Of a stretch of DNA of 64,000 bases, positions 28,768-37,739 are shown one piece after another. The notes under the pieces are model-generated. The model had not been told where the DNA came from, ran no database searches, and saw only the letters and a program-made list of their open reading frames with translations. The stretch comes from HK1 sp965220535 (GTDB lineage: Bacteria; Pseudomonadota; Gammaproteobacteria; HK1), in NCBI GenBank assembly GCA_965220535.1, contig OZ244833.1, forward strand, positions 1,116,001 to 1,180,000, read 5' to 3'. Each line of letters opens with the position of its first letter. The first letter of the stretch is position 1. The position numbers were made by a program, and so were the translations under genes.

Positions 28768-30768
28768 TCACCCCACGAAGATTCGGCGAGAACGCTTGAC
28801 CGGTCTTGCCGACTCCGGCGAGCGGTCGGCATCGAAAAGATCGGCCAACTGCTCCATCACCGTGCCGCCGAGTTGCTCGGCATCCACCAAGGTTACCGCC
28901 CTTCGGTAGTAGCGAGTGACATCGTGGCCGATACCGATGGCCAACAACTCCACCGGACTTTGACCCTCTATGCGCTCGATCACCTGCCGCAGATGCCGCT
29001 CCAGATAATTGCTCGCATTGACCGAGAGGGTGGAATCGTCCACCGGGGCGCCATCGCTGATGACCATCAAAATACGCCGCTGCTCGGGGCAATCGAGCAA
29101 CCGTTTGTGAGCCCATTCCAAGGACTCGCCGTCGATATTTTCCTTGAGCAATCCCTCTCGCAGCATCAGGCCGAGGTTGCGTCGCGCCCGCCGCCACGGT
29201 TGGCTTGCGGATTTGTAGATGATATGACGCAGGTCGTTGAGTCGCCCTGCATGACGCCTCTTGCCCTGCGCCAGCCACCGCTCGCGGGACTGTCCTCCCT
29301 TCCAGGCGCAGGTCGTAAAGCCTAGGATTTCGACCCTCACCCCGCAGCGTTCGAGGGTGCGCGCGAGGATATCCGCGCTCATCGCCGCCACCATGATCGG
29401 TCGGCCGCGCATCGAGCCGGAATTGTCGATCAACAAACTGACCACCGTATCGCGAAAACCCGTTTCCGTTTCGATCTTGTAGGACAGGGAATGCGCGGGG
29501 TCGACGACGATCCGGGCCAAACGCGCGGTATCGAGATAGCCCTCTTCCAGATCGAATTGCCACGAGCGCACCTGACGCGCCAGCAGACGACGCTGGAGGC
29601 GATTGGCGAGTTTGCCGATCACCCTTTGCAGGTGGGTCAGCTGCTGATCGAGGGCGGCGCGAAGACGGGTGAGTTCGTCGGCATCGCAAAGTTCGGCGGC
29701 GCCGACGATCTCGTCGAAGTCGGTGCAGTAGGCGTGATAGTCCTCGGTGGAATTCCGACCCGAGGCGGGCGGCAAAGGAGCGCGGGCTTCGCCGGCATCC
29801 CCGGCATCCTCGTCGTCGAGTTTGATATCGCCGAGCTCGGCGATATCCGCCTCCGAGCCCTCGCCTTCCTCTTGGCTCGTCTCGCCCGCCTCGAGGCTTT
29901 CGTCGCCCTCGGGGTTCGACTGCGCTTCGCCCTCGCCGGCATCGCCCTCCTCTTGCGCCCCGGATCGATCCTCGGTCGAATCCTCTTCGCCGGGATCGGA
30001 GGGCGGATCGACTTGTTCCTCGGGGAATCCCAAGCCCAAAAGGAGTTTGCGCATTTCCCGGGCATAGGCCGCCTGATCGGAAGCGTGATGCGCCAGCGAG
30101 GCGAGATCGACCTCGGCCAAAGAATCGATGCGCTCGCGCCAACGCGAAAGGCCTCGATCGGAATCGGCGAAAGCAGCGGCTGCGGACAAGGGCCGACCGA
30201 GCATCGCTTCGCGCGCCAGCAAGCCGATCATTTCCTCGGCGGGCAAGCGCGCGGATTCGTCGGCGATATGCGAAGCCCCCGAAGCCTCGGCGCTCGCCTC
30301 GGGCGCGGCCGCCGATTCCAAGGTCCGCAGGTGCGAGCAAAGCGCGGCGTCCAAGTTGCCGGCGACTCCGGCCATCGCGCGCCCCCCGACGGACTCGTAG
30401 CGAGCCTTTTCGAGGGCATCGTAGATGCGGCGAGCCGGCAAAGCGGCGGGCATGCGGCGGGCATGAAGAGCCGCATCGTGATGGCGCTCCTTCAAGGCGA
30501 GGGAATCCGCCTGCCCTCGAGCCCGCTCCACTTGGGCTCGGGACAACGAGGCATCGGGGCGATCGATCCGGATGACGCTTCCCGAGCCGGGGCGGTTGTC
30601 GCCGGGTCTGCCACCGCCGGCCTCGCCCGTATATTCGACGGCGAGCGCGGGATTTTCCCCGAGCGCCCGCACCACGGCCGACGAGGATCGCCGGAATTCG
30701 TCGAGCCGATCCTCCTTCTTGGGATCGACGGCGCGAACCCGATTCGAGCGGTGCTTCGTCGTGCTCAT
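28768..30768 (-). CDS. cobT: cobaltochelatase subunit CobT
   Basis: 666-aa subunit of the CobNST aerobic cobaltochelatase, which inserts cobalt into hydrogenobyrinic acid a,c-diamide in cobalamin synthesis. The N-terminal half is helical, the middle (about 240-330) is strongly acidic (Glu/Asp/Ser/Gly), and the C-terminal part is a von Willebrand A domain with the metal site motif LLIDNSGSMRG and late block LMVISDGAPVDDST. It follows cobS by 134 bp. A 255-bp gap separates it from Calx-beta paralog 2. No cobN is present in the window. Confidence 0.95.
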   Translation of the reverse strand: MSTTKHRSNRVRAVDPKKEDRLDEFRRSSSAVVRALGENPALAVEYTGEAGGGRPGDNRPGSGSVIRIDRPDASLSRAQVERARGQADSLALKERHHDAALHARRMPAALPARRIYDALEKARYESVGGRAMAGVAGNLDAALCSHLRTLESAAAPEASAEASGASHIADESARLPAEEMIGLLAREAMLGRPLSAAAAFADSDRGLSRWRERIDSLAEVDLASLAHHASDQAAYAREMRKLLLGLGFPEEQVDPPSDPGEEDSTEDRSGAQEEGDAGEGEAQSNPEGDESLEAGETSQEEGEGSEADIAELGDIKLDDEDAGDAGEARAPLPPASGRNSTEDYHAYCTDFDEIVGAAELCDADELTRLRAALDQQLTHLQRVIGKLANRLQRRLLARQVRSWQFDLEEGYLDTARLARIVVDPAHSLSYKIETETGFRDTVVSLLIDNSGSMRGRPIMVAAMSADILARTLERCGVRVEILGFTTCAWKGGQSRERWLAQGKRRHAGRLNDLRHIIYKSASQPWRRARRNLGLMLREGLLKENIDGESLEWAHKRLLDCPEQRRILMVISDGAPVDDSTLSVNASNYLERHLRQVIERIEGQSPVELLAIGIGHDVTRYYRRAVTLVDAEQLGGTVMEQLADLFDADRSPESARPVKRSRRIFVG

Positions 30769-30902
30769 GGCATCAAAACGGCGGGCATCGAAATCCTCCC
30801 GAACGAGCCTCGCATCGGCGCGCGAGGGCGCATCGAAGACGGGATCGTCAAGCGATCGTCAGCGGTGAAAAAAGCGGGTCGTCGGCGATCCGAGCGGCGA
30901 TA

Positions 30903-31907
30903 TCAATTCGAGGCGGCGGCCTCGACGCCGGTCTCCGCAAGTTCGGTGTCGAAGCAGCGCTGATAGTACTCGGCAAAGATCGAACGCTCCACCTCGTCGC
31001 ATTTGTTGAGGAAGGTCAGCCGAAAAGCGGACGCCATATCGTTTTCGAAAATAGCGACGTTCTGGGCCCAAGTGATCACGGTGCGGGGGCTCATGACCGT
31101 CGAGACATCCCCGGCGGTGAACCCGGCGCGGGTCAGCGCGGCGAGCCGGACCATCGATTCCACCTGCTTGCGCCCCTCGGCATTGTCGTATTCCGGGGCC
31201 TTCGCGACGACGATAGCGCATTCGGCCTCATGGCTTAGGTAGTTGAGGGTCGCCACCAGACTCCAGCGATCCATCTGCCCCTGATTGATCTGCTGGGTCC
31301 CGTGATAAAGCCCGGTGGTATCGCCCAAGCCCACGGTATTGGAGGTGGCGAAGAGGCGAAAGGCGGCATGGGGATGCAAGACCCGCGACTGATCGAGAAG
31401 GGTCAGACGTCCCTCGGCCTCCAAAACCCGCTGGATAACGAACATCACGTCGGGGCGCCCGGCATCGTATTCATCGAAGACCAAAGCGCAGGCATGCTGG
31501 TAGGCCCAGGGAAGAATGCCCTCGCGAAATTCGGTGACCTGCTGACCGTCTTTGAGCACGATGGCATCCTTGCCGACCAGATCGATGCGGCTGATATGGC
31601 TATCGAGATTGATGCGGATACAAGGCCAGTTGAGCCGCGCCGCGACTTGTTCGATATGGGTGGATTTGCCGGTGCCGTGATATCCTTGAATCAGCACGCG
31701 GCGGTTATGGGCGAAACCGGCGAGGATGGCAAGCGTGGTCGCGGGATCGAAACGATAGGCACTGTCCATGTTGGGAACGTGCTCCGTCGCCTCGCTGAAG
31801 GCCGGCACTTCGAGATCGCTGTCGATGGCGAAGGCTTGGCGCACCTTGATCGTGGTATTGGGCAGATGCGAGGGAGTAGGCAGCGAAGTGGGTGGTGTCG
31901 ATGACAT
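30903..31907 (-). CDS. cobS: cobaltochelatase subunit CobS (AAA+ ATPase)
   Basis: 334-aa AAA+ ATPase that with CobT forms the motor of cobaltochelatase. Walker A GYHGTGKST and Walker B LVFDEYDAGRPD are clear, and the N-terminal IKVRQAFAIDSDLEVPAFS is typical of CobS. The frame extends further upstream, but the ATG at 31907 gives the usual family length. It is the first gene of the cobST pair. Confidence 0.95.
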   Translation of the reverse strand: MSSTPPTSLPTPSHLPNTTIKVRQAFAIDSDLEVPAFSEATEHVPNMDSAYRFDPATTLAILAGFAHNRRVLIQGYHGTGKSTHIEQVAARLNWPCIRINLDSHISRIDLVGKDAIVLKDGQQVTEFREGILPWAYQHACALVFDEYDAGRPDVMFVIQRVLEAEGRLTLLDQSRVLHPHAAFRLFATSNTVGLGDTTGLYHGTQQINQGQMDRWSLVATLNYLSHEAECAIVVAKAPEYDNAEGRKQVESMVRLAALTRAGFTAGDVSTVMSPRTVITWAQNVAIFENDMASAFRLTFLNKCDEVERSIFAEYYQRCFDTELAETGVEAAASN

Positions 31908-32621
31908 GGACTTTTCGGCTCGCTCATGGGAAATGTCGGTCGCCAAGACCGAAAAAAGATTGTCGAAAGGGATCGAAAGGGCGCTTTCAGGCAAAGCCCC
32001 CGGACCCGAATATGCCAAGAATAAAGGCAAAGAGACGATTGCGCATCCGCGCCCTCGATCGGCCCTTCGGTTCGGCGCTGCGGACGGGGATGCTCGCGGG
32101 ATCGGAAATATCGATGCGCCGCCGATCCGATAGCGCTTGGATCTTCGGAAAAACCCTTTTTCGATCCTCTTTGCGGGCCTTAGGCCTCGGGTCTTAGGCC
32201 GTCTCCGAGAGGCGGCGACGCGCGATCGCTCTTCTCGCTCTTCGCCTTCGAAAGTCTTTTTTTCAAATCCCGGTCGCAGGCTTCGGATTCGATCGTCGAG
32301 GCCCTCGCGGCGAGGCCTTTGCGAATCGCACGAGAAGATCGGTGGCCGCCGATATATCGGCGCAAGTCGTAAAAACCGCTGCCTGAGCATCCGGCGGAGG
32401 GGCTTCGCACCCGTCTTTACAAAAAACGACAGACTCCGGCGATGAACGCCGAGGGAAAGCATTATCATTGCCCTTTCGCGCTTTTCCTCTTTCGGCCTTT
32501 GTCCGGCAAAAAAGCCTCAGGCCCTTTCCTTCGAATCCTCTGCTTGGCCGTCGAGCCTTTGAGGATCGCTTGACCGCGAAGGAGCGAAGCCCCTTCGCCC
32601 GATAATAAAAAAGGGATCGCC
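31908..32621. promoter_or_regulatory. divergent intergenic region cobS / ctaA
   Basis: 714 bp between divergent genes. I find no cobalamin riboswitch consensus, no tRNA and no convincing small gene. The sequence is rich in TCGA-type words and short imperfect repeats, as in other spacers of this window. Promoters for cobST and ctaA must lie here but are not distinct. Confidence 0.4.
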
Positions 32622-33755
32622 TTGATCACCTCTTCGATCGATTCTTTCGGCCTCGATGCGCATAAAAACCTCCGGCACGATGCGAAGGGCGAGCGGGAGC
32701 GCCGCGCGCGCGCCGTCGGCTGGTGGCTGATCGCCTGCGCCGCCCTCGTTTGCGTGATGATCGTCGTCGGCGGGCTGACCCGACTGACCGGATCCGGCTT
32801 GTCGATGGTCAGGTGGGAACCGATCTCGGGGGTGATCCCTCCGCTCGGGGAGGCGGATTGGCGGATCGAATTCGAAGCCTATCGCGCCTCTCCCGAATAT
32901 CGACTGGTCAATCGCGGCATGTCCTTGGAGGGCTTCAAGCGCATCTTCTGGATGGAGTATGCGCACCGGGTGCTCGGTCGCGTCATCGGTATCGCCTTCG
33001 CCCTTCCCTTCCTCTTTTTTCTCGTTCGCCGGGCAATCCCGCCCGATATGGTCGCGCCGATCTCGGGGTTGTTCGCCCTCGGAGCCGCGCAAGGACTTCT
33101 CGGCTGGTATATGGTGCAAAGCGGTCTGGTGGACGAACCGCGGGTCAGCCCTTTGCGTTTGGCGGCGCATTTGGGGCTGGCGGTGGCCATCCTGCTCGGG
33201 CTCTTGGCAGCGGGGTTGCGGATCCTCGCCCCCCCAAAGGCGGCGATGGAAGCCTTGGACAAACCTTCGAGGGATGTCGATATCGCGATCGCCCGCCGCT
33301 TGACGATCGCCGCGCTTGCAATGGTTTTCCTGACCTTGGTCATCGGAGCCATCGTCGCCGGTCTCGATGCCGGGCTGGTTTATCCGACCTTTCCGAAGAT
33401 GGGGGCGTTTTGGATCCCTCCGGGCATCCTCGAACTCACCCCGTGGTGGAGCAATCTTTGGGAGAATCCGGTTGCCGCCCAGTTCGCCCATCGCTGTTCG
33501 GCGCTGGCCGGCATCCTGGCGATCTTCGCGGCCTGGACGGCGATCACGAGGCTCGAACTTCGCGGCCGGGTTCGCTTGCTGACCCACGCCTGCCTGCTGA
33601 TCGCCTTGCTGCAAGCGAGCTTGGGGATTTCCGTTTTGCTGCTCCATATCCCGATCGCGATAGCCGCCGCCCATCAATTCGGGGCCATCGTATTGCTATG
33701 CTGCTTGAGCGCCTTGATCCATTTTCTCCCGCGCCGGTCTCGATCCTCGGCATGA
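32622..33755 (+). CDS. ctaA: heme A synthase (CtaA/COX15 type)
   Basis: 377-aa, eight-helix inner-membrane enzyme that oxidises heme O to heme A for aa3-type cytochrome oxidases. The motifs VVGGLTRLTGSGLSMVRWEP, EYAHRVLGRVIG, RLAAHLGLA, QFAHRCSALAGI and AAHQFGAIVLL include the conserved heme-ligating histidines. TTG at 32622 follows AAAAGGGA; no ATG in frame lies before the first helix. It implies that a heme-A oxidase is encoded elsewhere. Confidence 0.95.
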   Translation: MITSSIDSFGLDAHKNLRHDAKGERERRARAVGWWLIACAALVCVMIVVGGLTRLTGSGLSMVRWEPISGVIPPLGEADWRIEFEAYRASPEYRLVNRGMSLEGFKRIFWMEYAHRVLGRVIGIAFALPFLFFLVRRAIPPDMVAPISGLFALGAAQGLLGWYMVQSGLVDEPRVSPLRLAAHLGLAVAILLGLLAAGLRILAPPKAAMEALDKPSRDVDIAIARRLTIAALAMVFLTLVIGAIVAGLDAGLVYPTFPKMGAFWIPPGILELTPWWSNLWENPVAAQFAHRCSALAGILAIFAAWTAITRLELRGRVRLLTHACLLIALLQASLGISVLLLHIPIAIAAAHQFGAIVLLCCLSALIHFLPRRSRSSA

Positions 33756-33798
33756 CGGACAAGGGTCGACGGCACCGCAAAAACACCGAGATCGGATA

Positions 33799-34323
33799 AT
33801 GTCGATGACGACCGAACTGCTGATTTTGCGCCACGCCAAGGCGACGTGGCATACATCGATGGGGGTGGATTTCAACCGCCCGCTTTCCGAGCGCGGACAA
33901 GAAGCGGCGCGCAAGATGGGGCGCCATATCGAGCGTTCCGGCTGGTGGCCGGATATGATTCTGTGCTCGAACGCGGTGCGCACCGTCGAAACCGTGGCCG
34001 GGCTCGGCGAAGCCGCCGATCGCCCGCTCGACAACCTCCACCTCGACGAGAATATCTACAATGCCGATCTGGAGTATCTGCTTCGGCTGCCGGGAGAATG
34101 CGCCGAGCCGCAGACCCGGCGCTTGATGATCGTCGGCCATAATCCGGGGCTCGAGGATTTGCTCGGCTATCTCATCGGGGATATCGCGATCGATGAAATA
34201 CGCCGGGAATCCAAAGCGCTGCCGACCGCGACCCTGGCCCGGATCGCGCTTGCGCGCTACGCCCCGCTCGAGCCCGCCTGCGGCGAGTTGCTCGATCGGG
34301 TATTGGTGCGAGAACTCGAATGA
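33799..34323 (+). CDS. sixA: phosphohistidine phosphatase SixA-like
   Basis: 174-aa histidine-phosphatase superfamily protein of the SixA branch. The catalytic motif LILRHAKATW carries His12, and VGHNPGLEDLL the second histidine. SixA removes phosphate from phosphohistidine proteins such as PTS components or ArcB. It starts 43 nt after ctaA, same strand, and is likely co-transcribed. Confidence 0.92.
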   Translation: MSMTTELLILRHAKATWHTSMGVDFNRPLSERGQEAARKMGRHIERSGWWPDMILCSNAVRTVETVAGLGEAADRPLDNLHLDENIYNADLEYLLRLPGECAEPQTRRLMIVGHNPGLEDLLGYLIGDIAIDEIRRESKALPTATLARIALARYAPLEPACGELLDRVLVRELE

Positions 34324-34678
34324 TCGGGGCGAAAAACGCCCGATCCTCTTCGGATGCTTCGAAAGGCGGCGCGAAACGAAGCCTTCGCGGCCACGGCGGG
34401 AAAACGACGAGCAGGCCTCGTCGCGCGGAAAGCGATGTTTTTCGAGCGTCTCGCCGCCGTCGGCAAGCCGCAAAAGAGGCACTCGGGGGGCGCTTGGGGG
34501 GAGATCGATCGATCGCCGACCCCCAAAGGCCGAGGAAAACGAGCCCCGACGGGAATCACCCGTTGGTTCCGGTCGCAACGTGGTAATATAGCCCCCGACC
34601 CGAGCGCCGGGCAATGTCCCTGTCCGGGGTTGGCGGCAGTTCTGCCGATTCCACTGATCAATGCGAAGGAGACTTCAC
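34324..34678. other. intergenic region sixA / lipoprotein
   Basis: 355 bp holding the leader of the small lipoprotein gene. The right part has a candidate promoter at 34563-34589 and a strong GAAGGAGA at 34665-34672; the left part shows nothing recognisable. Confidence 0.5.
34563..34589 (+). promoter_or_regulatory. candidate sigma-70 promoter for the lipoprotein gene
   Basis: TTGGTT (34563-34568) and TAATAT (34584-34589) with a 15-bp spacer, about 90 nt before the GTG start. The -10 is good; the spacer is short. Confidence 0.4.
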
Positions 34679-34978
34679 GTGCAAACCAGAATTTCCCGGT
34701 GGGCTGCCACCGCGTGCGCTGCGACGCTGCTGACTCTGGGGGCCGGCTGCGCCTCTATCGAGCAAGTCAAAATGCTGGAGACCCAAGTCGAGGATTTGAA
34801 ACAGGGTATCAGCATGGCCGAGCAAGATATTGCCGCGGCCGAGAGGGAAGCGGCAAGGGCGCGAGCGGCCGCCAGCAAAGCCGGCGGTACCGCAAGCAAG
34901 GCTTTGGGAGTGGCTCAAAGCGCTCAAACCAGCAGCGAAAAAATCGAGCGGATGTTCGAAAAAGCGATGATGAAGTGA
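34679..34978 (+). CDS. Lpp/OprI-like small outer-membrane lipoprotein
   Basis: 99-aa lipoprotein. The GTG at 34679 follows GAAGGAGA by about 6 nt. A signal peptide ends in the lipobox LGAGC, and the mature part is a heptad coiled coil rich in Ala, Glu, Gln and Lys, ending in EKAMMK with a C-terminal lysine. This matches Murein lipoprotein/OprI, which trimerise and, through the last lysine, can be linked to peptidoglycan by an L,D-transpeptidase. Such an enzyme is encoded 0.8 kb away. Confidence 0.88.
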   Translation: MQTRISRWAATACAATLLTLGAGCASIEQVKMLETQVEDLKQGISMAEQDIAAAEREAARARAAASKAGGTASKALGVAQSAQTSSEKIERMFEKAMMK

Positions 34979-35155
34979 TTCGCTTTGTCTTGAATCTTTG
35001 AAAGCCCGACGGGAGAGAAAAGCCGAAGGGTCGATTTTCGTTCCTCGTCTCCTCGCTCGACAAAGAGCCGAAGAAACGAGCGGGGACAAAGGGCCGATCG
35101 CAAGAATCGACCGTTGATTCCCGGCGAGTTTTTTCTTTCGATTGAAAAGCGTTTT

Positions 35156-35186
35156 GACGGATCGAATATCGGATCCGTCATTTTTT
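35156..35186 (+). terminator. rho-independent terminator 1 after the lipoprotein gene
   Basis: Arms 35156-35163 and 35172-35179 (GACGGATC/GATCCGTC) are perfect, with an 8-nt loop, followed by six Ts (35181-35186) and further T-rich sequence. It lies 178 nt past the lipoprotein stop. Confidence 0.75.
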
Positions 35187-35223
35187 CTCTTTTTTCGGAA
35201 ATTCGATTGTCGTCTCGTCGTCG

Positions 35224-35261
35224 AACAACGCCGCCATTTCCTTTGGCGGCGTTGTTTTTTT
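35224..35261 (+). terminator. rho-independent terminator 2
   Basis: Perfect 12-bp arms 35224-35235 and 35245-35256 with a 9-nt loop, running straight into a T-run ending at 35261. It is the strongest simple terminator in the window, only 38 bp after the first one. Confidence 0.85.
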
Positions 35262-35723
35262 GTCCATCGGGGAAAGCGTCGACGACCGAGCGGGCGCTTT
35301 GGACAAAGCGAAGCCCTTTGCCTCGAAGGAAAAGCCCTCGAAGGAAAAGCGACATCCGCTTGCCGGCCTTTTGCTTGCGTATCGTGGCCCGAATCAGCGG
35401 AAGGCTTCTTTCTTCGAATCCTTTCGGGATCGCCTTTCGCGATGCCAAGCAAACAGGGCACGCTCGGGATTTTGGGGCGGGCGTGATATCCCGTCGTCCA
35501 CGAGCTCGTCCACGAGGGGGCTTCGAAAAAGCGTTTTATCTATCGCTACCGGATAAAAACAAGATCGGCATCGCTATCGAAAAGGCGGTCGCATCGCTTT
35601 TCGAAAACAACGAGCGCTTTTCGAAAAAAACGAGTCTTTGCCGTCGCCGAGGATATCGCGCCGAAAAGATCGTTCGATCCCCGCCCGGCGAGCCGAAACA
35701 CGGCTCGATGCTTATAAAGATCC
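35262..35723. other. intergenic region before the L,D-transpeptidase 3' end
   Basis: 462 bp with no gene I can support. It contains tandem GAAGGAAAAGCCCTC-like words near 35320-35350 and several TTTTCGAAAA palindromes. Confidence 0.4.
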
Positions 35724-36755
35724 TTATCGATCGGAATTCTTGGCCAAAACATCCTCGGGCTTCGGCTTCGAGGGTCGAACTCCGATCGAGACCGGGGCTC
35801 CGTTGGCCAATATCAACGTTCTTTTCACCAGATCCCAATCCACTTCCAAATAGGCCATCCCCTCGGGCAACAAGCGATGCAAAGCCTCGACCGCTTCGGA
35901 GAGGTCGGGCTTCGCCTCGGCCTCGTCTATCTTGGCAACCGGATGAACTTCCATATAAAGGCGATCCCCCCGCCAACCCATCTTCACCCTCTGATGGACG
36001 AGATTGACCGGCATTTCGGGTTTCGCGAGCGCATATAACTCGGAGATATCCTCGGGGTAGAGGCGGATGCATCCGTGGCTGACCCGCATCCCGATGCTGA
36101 AGGGTCGGTTGGTGCCGTGAATCAGGTAAGCGGGCAGGCCGAGGTAAATGGCATGGCTGCCCAGAGGATTATCCGGTCCGGCGCGCACGACCTTCGGCAG
36201 AACGCGACCTTGGGCGGCATGCTCTTCGCGAATCGACTTCGGCGGATACCAGTTCGGATTCGCCTTCTTGCGCACCACGGTGGTCTTGCCCAAAGGAGTT
36301 TCCCATCCGACGCGACCGATGCTGATCGGGAAGGTGCGAACGGATTTTCCGTCCTTCGAATAATGGTAGATCCGCATCTCGGGAACGTTGATGACCAGCC
36401 CCCGCCGCGGGGCGTTCGGCAAAACGAAATGCAGCGGCAGCTGGACGGGGGTGCCTTCGCCGGGGATCCATAAATCCACCCCGGGATTGGCGAGTTTGAT
36501 TTCTTCGAGCCCCATGCCCGCACGACGAGCGATATCGAGCAAGGTATCCTCATAACGGGCGCTATAGATCGACGTCTTTCCGACCACGGACTGATCTTCG
36601 TCGGGGAGATCCCAAGCGTTGACCGCAGGAGAAAGGGCGGCGGATTCGGCGACGACATCGGAAACGACCGCCGCCGAAGCCCCCCCGGCCCCGAATCCCG
36701 TCAACCCGACCGTCATCAGGGTCGCCAAGAACACTCCCTGGCTTGCGCTTCTCAT
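35724..36755 (-). CDS. L,D-transpeptidase (YkuD/ErfK family)
   Basis: 343-aa periplasmic enzyme. The ATG at 36755, with GGGGACGG before it, begins a signal peptide ending GASAA. A LysM-like segment (IYSARYEDTLLDIARRAG ... NPGVDLWIPGEG) is followed by the YkuD catalytic domain with HGTNRPFSIGMRVSHGCIRL, including the nucleophilic cysteine. Members form meso-DAP crosslinks or attach Lpp to peptidoglycan (ErfK/YbiS/YcfS), which fits the Lpp-like gene nearby. Confidence 0.94.
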   Translation of the reverse strand: MRSASQGVFLATLMTVGLTGFGAGGASAAVVSDVVAESAALSPAVNAWDLPDEDQSVVGKTSIYSARYEDTLLDIARRAGMGLEEIKLANPGVDLWIPGEGTPVQLPLHFVLPNAPRRGLVINVPEMRIYHYSKDGKSVRTFPISIGRVGWETPLGKTTVVRKKANPNWYPPKSIREEHAAQGRVLPKVVRAGPDNPLGSHAIYLGLPAYLIHGTNRPFSIGMRVSHGCIRLYPEDISELYALAKPEMPVNLVHQRVKMGWRGDRLYMEVHPVAKIDEAEAKPDLSEAVEALHRLLPEGMAYLEVDWDLVKRTLILANGAPVSIGVRPSKPKPEDVLAKNSDR

Positions 36756-36886
36756 TATCCGTCCCCTTTCGTTGAACGCTCGATACGAATCCATCGCTTG
36801 CGCCATCGGTGGCCTTGCAAGTATACGCATTCGCCCGATCCGACGAGCCCCGATAGGCACGAAGTCCGGCTTTGAAAAACCCCTTT

Positions 36887-37363
36887 TCAAAAACGATGAA
36901 TCATCTTGCGATGCGCAATCCCGGCATCGAGGAATTCGTCGCCGATCGCCTCGAATCCGAGCCGCTCGTAAAAGCCGATGGCATGCGTTTGAGCGTGAAG
37001 ATAACAAGACGAATGCCCCCGGTCGCGGGCGATCTCCAACATCTGACGCACCATACGAGCGCCGATGCCCCGGCCCCGCCAAGGCGCGAGCACCGCGATA
37101 CGCCCGATATGGGCATCGGGAAGCATGCGCGCGGTTCCGACCGCTTTCGAACCGGCGCGGGCGAGAAGCTGCACGCATCGGTCATCGAGGCCGTCTTGAT
37201 CCTCGGCCGCCGACACCCCCTGCTCCAAGGTGAAGACGGCATGACGTACGGCGACGATCTCGTCCTTGGCTTCGTCGTAGTCGTGGATATCGATTCGAAT
37301 GTCGGATCGAGGATCCGCCGCCCCGGCGGCATCGCTTCCTCCAAAGGTCGATTCATCGCTCAC
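36887..37363 (-). CDS. GNAT family N-acetyltransferase (ElaA/YjcF-like)
   Basis: 158-aa acetyltransferase. The N-terminal VRHAVFTLEQGVSAAEDQD and LDDRCVQLLAR are typical of ElaA/YjcF-like GNATs; the acetyl-CoA loop is IGRIAVLAPWRGRGIGARMV; YLHAQTHAIGFYERLGF is the C-terminal motif. GTG at 37363 follows AAGGAAG. The acceptor is unknown. It precedes the L,D-transpeptidase on the same strand. Confidence 0.92.
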   Translation of the reverse strand: MSDESTFGGSDAAGAADPRSDIRIDIHDYDEAKDEIVAVRHAVFTLEQGVSAAEDQDGLDDRCVQLLARAGSKAVGTARMLPDAHIGRIAVLAPWRGRGIGARMVRQMLEIARDRGHSSCYLHAQTHAIGFYERLGFEAIGDEFLDAGIAHRKMIHRF

Positions 37364-37739
37364 GTTGCGCTTCCTTTGCGAAAAGCATGATCTCGGAATT
37401 CGGATCGTCGATCGAAATCTTGATCGAAATCTCGATCGAAATCCGATGATTCGAAAGGGGTTCGTCGAAGGGGTCCGAGGGAGGGGTCGAAAAACCGGAT
37501 CGACACCCCCGTTGCCATTACCATTCTACTTGGGGTCTTTTCTCGGGTTTTTTCGGGTTTTTTCGAAGGACGGGCGGCAAGCGCAGCGGACGGGATCGAT
37601 TCGGCGCTTGCGAAAGATTCTTTCGATCATTTCTTTCGAAAGCCCGAGGCGATCCCCTTCTCGGCCGAGTCCGAGACGATGGTCCGCCATCTCATATCCC
37701 ATCCGATACCGAAGGTCGAAAACGAAAAGGGAGGCGACG
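37364..37739. promoter_or_regulatory. divergent intergenic region GNAT / dehydrogenase with short tandem repeats
   Basis: 376 bp. Three 12-bp tandem units of ATCGAAATCTYG lie at 37411-37446, and TCGGGTTTTT is repeated near 37545-37565. The ribosome site GGGAGGCGACG before the ATG at 37740 is clear. No promoter pair stands out. Confidence 0.5.

Noticed and set aside
31908..32621. Cobalamin riboswitch upstream of cobS
   Set aside because: No B12-box-like sequence or matching helices are visible; the region is repeat-rich but not conserved-looking.
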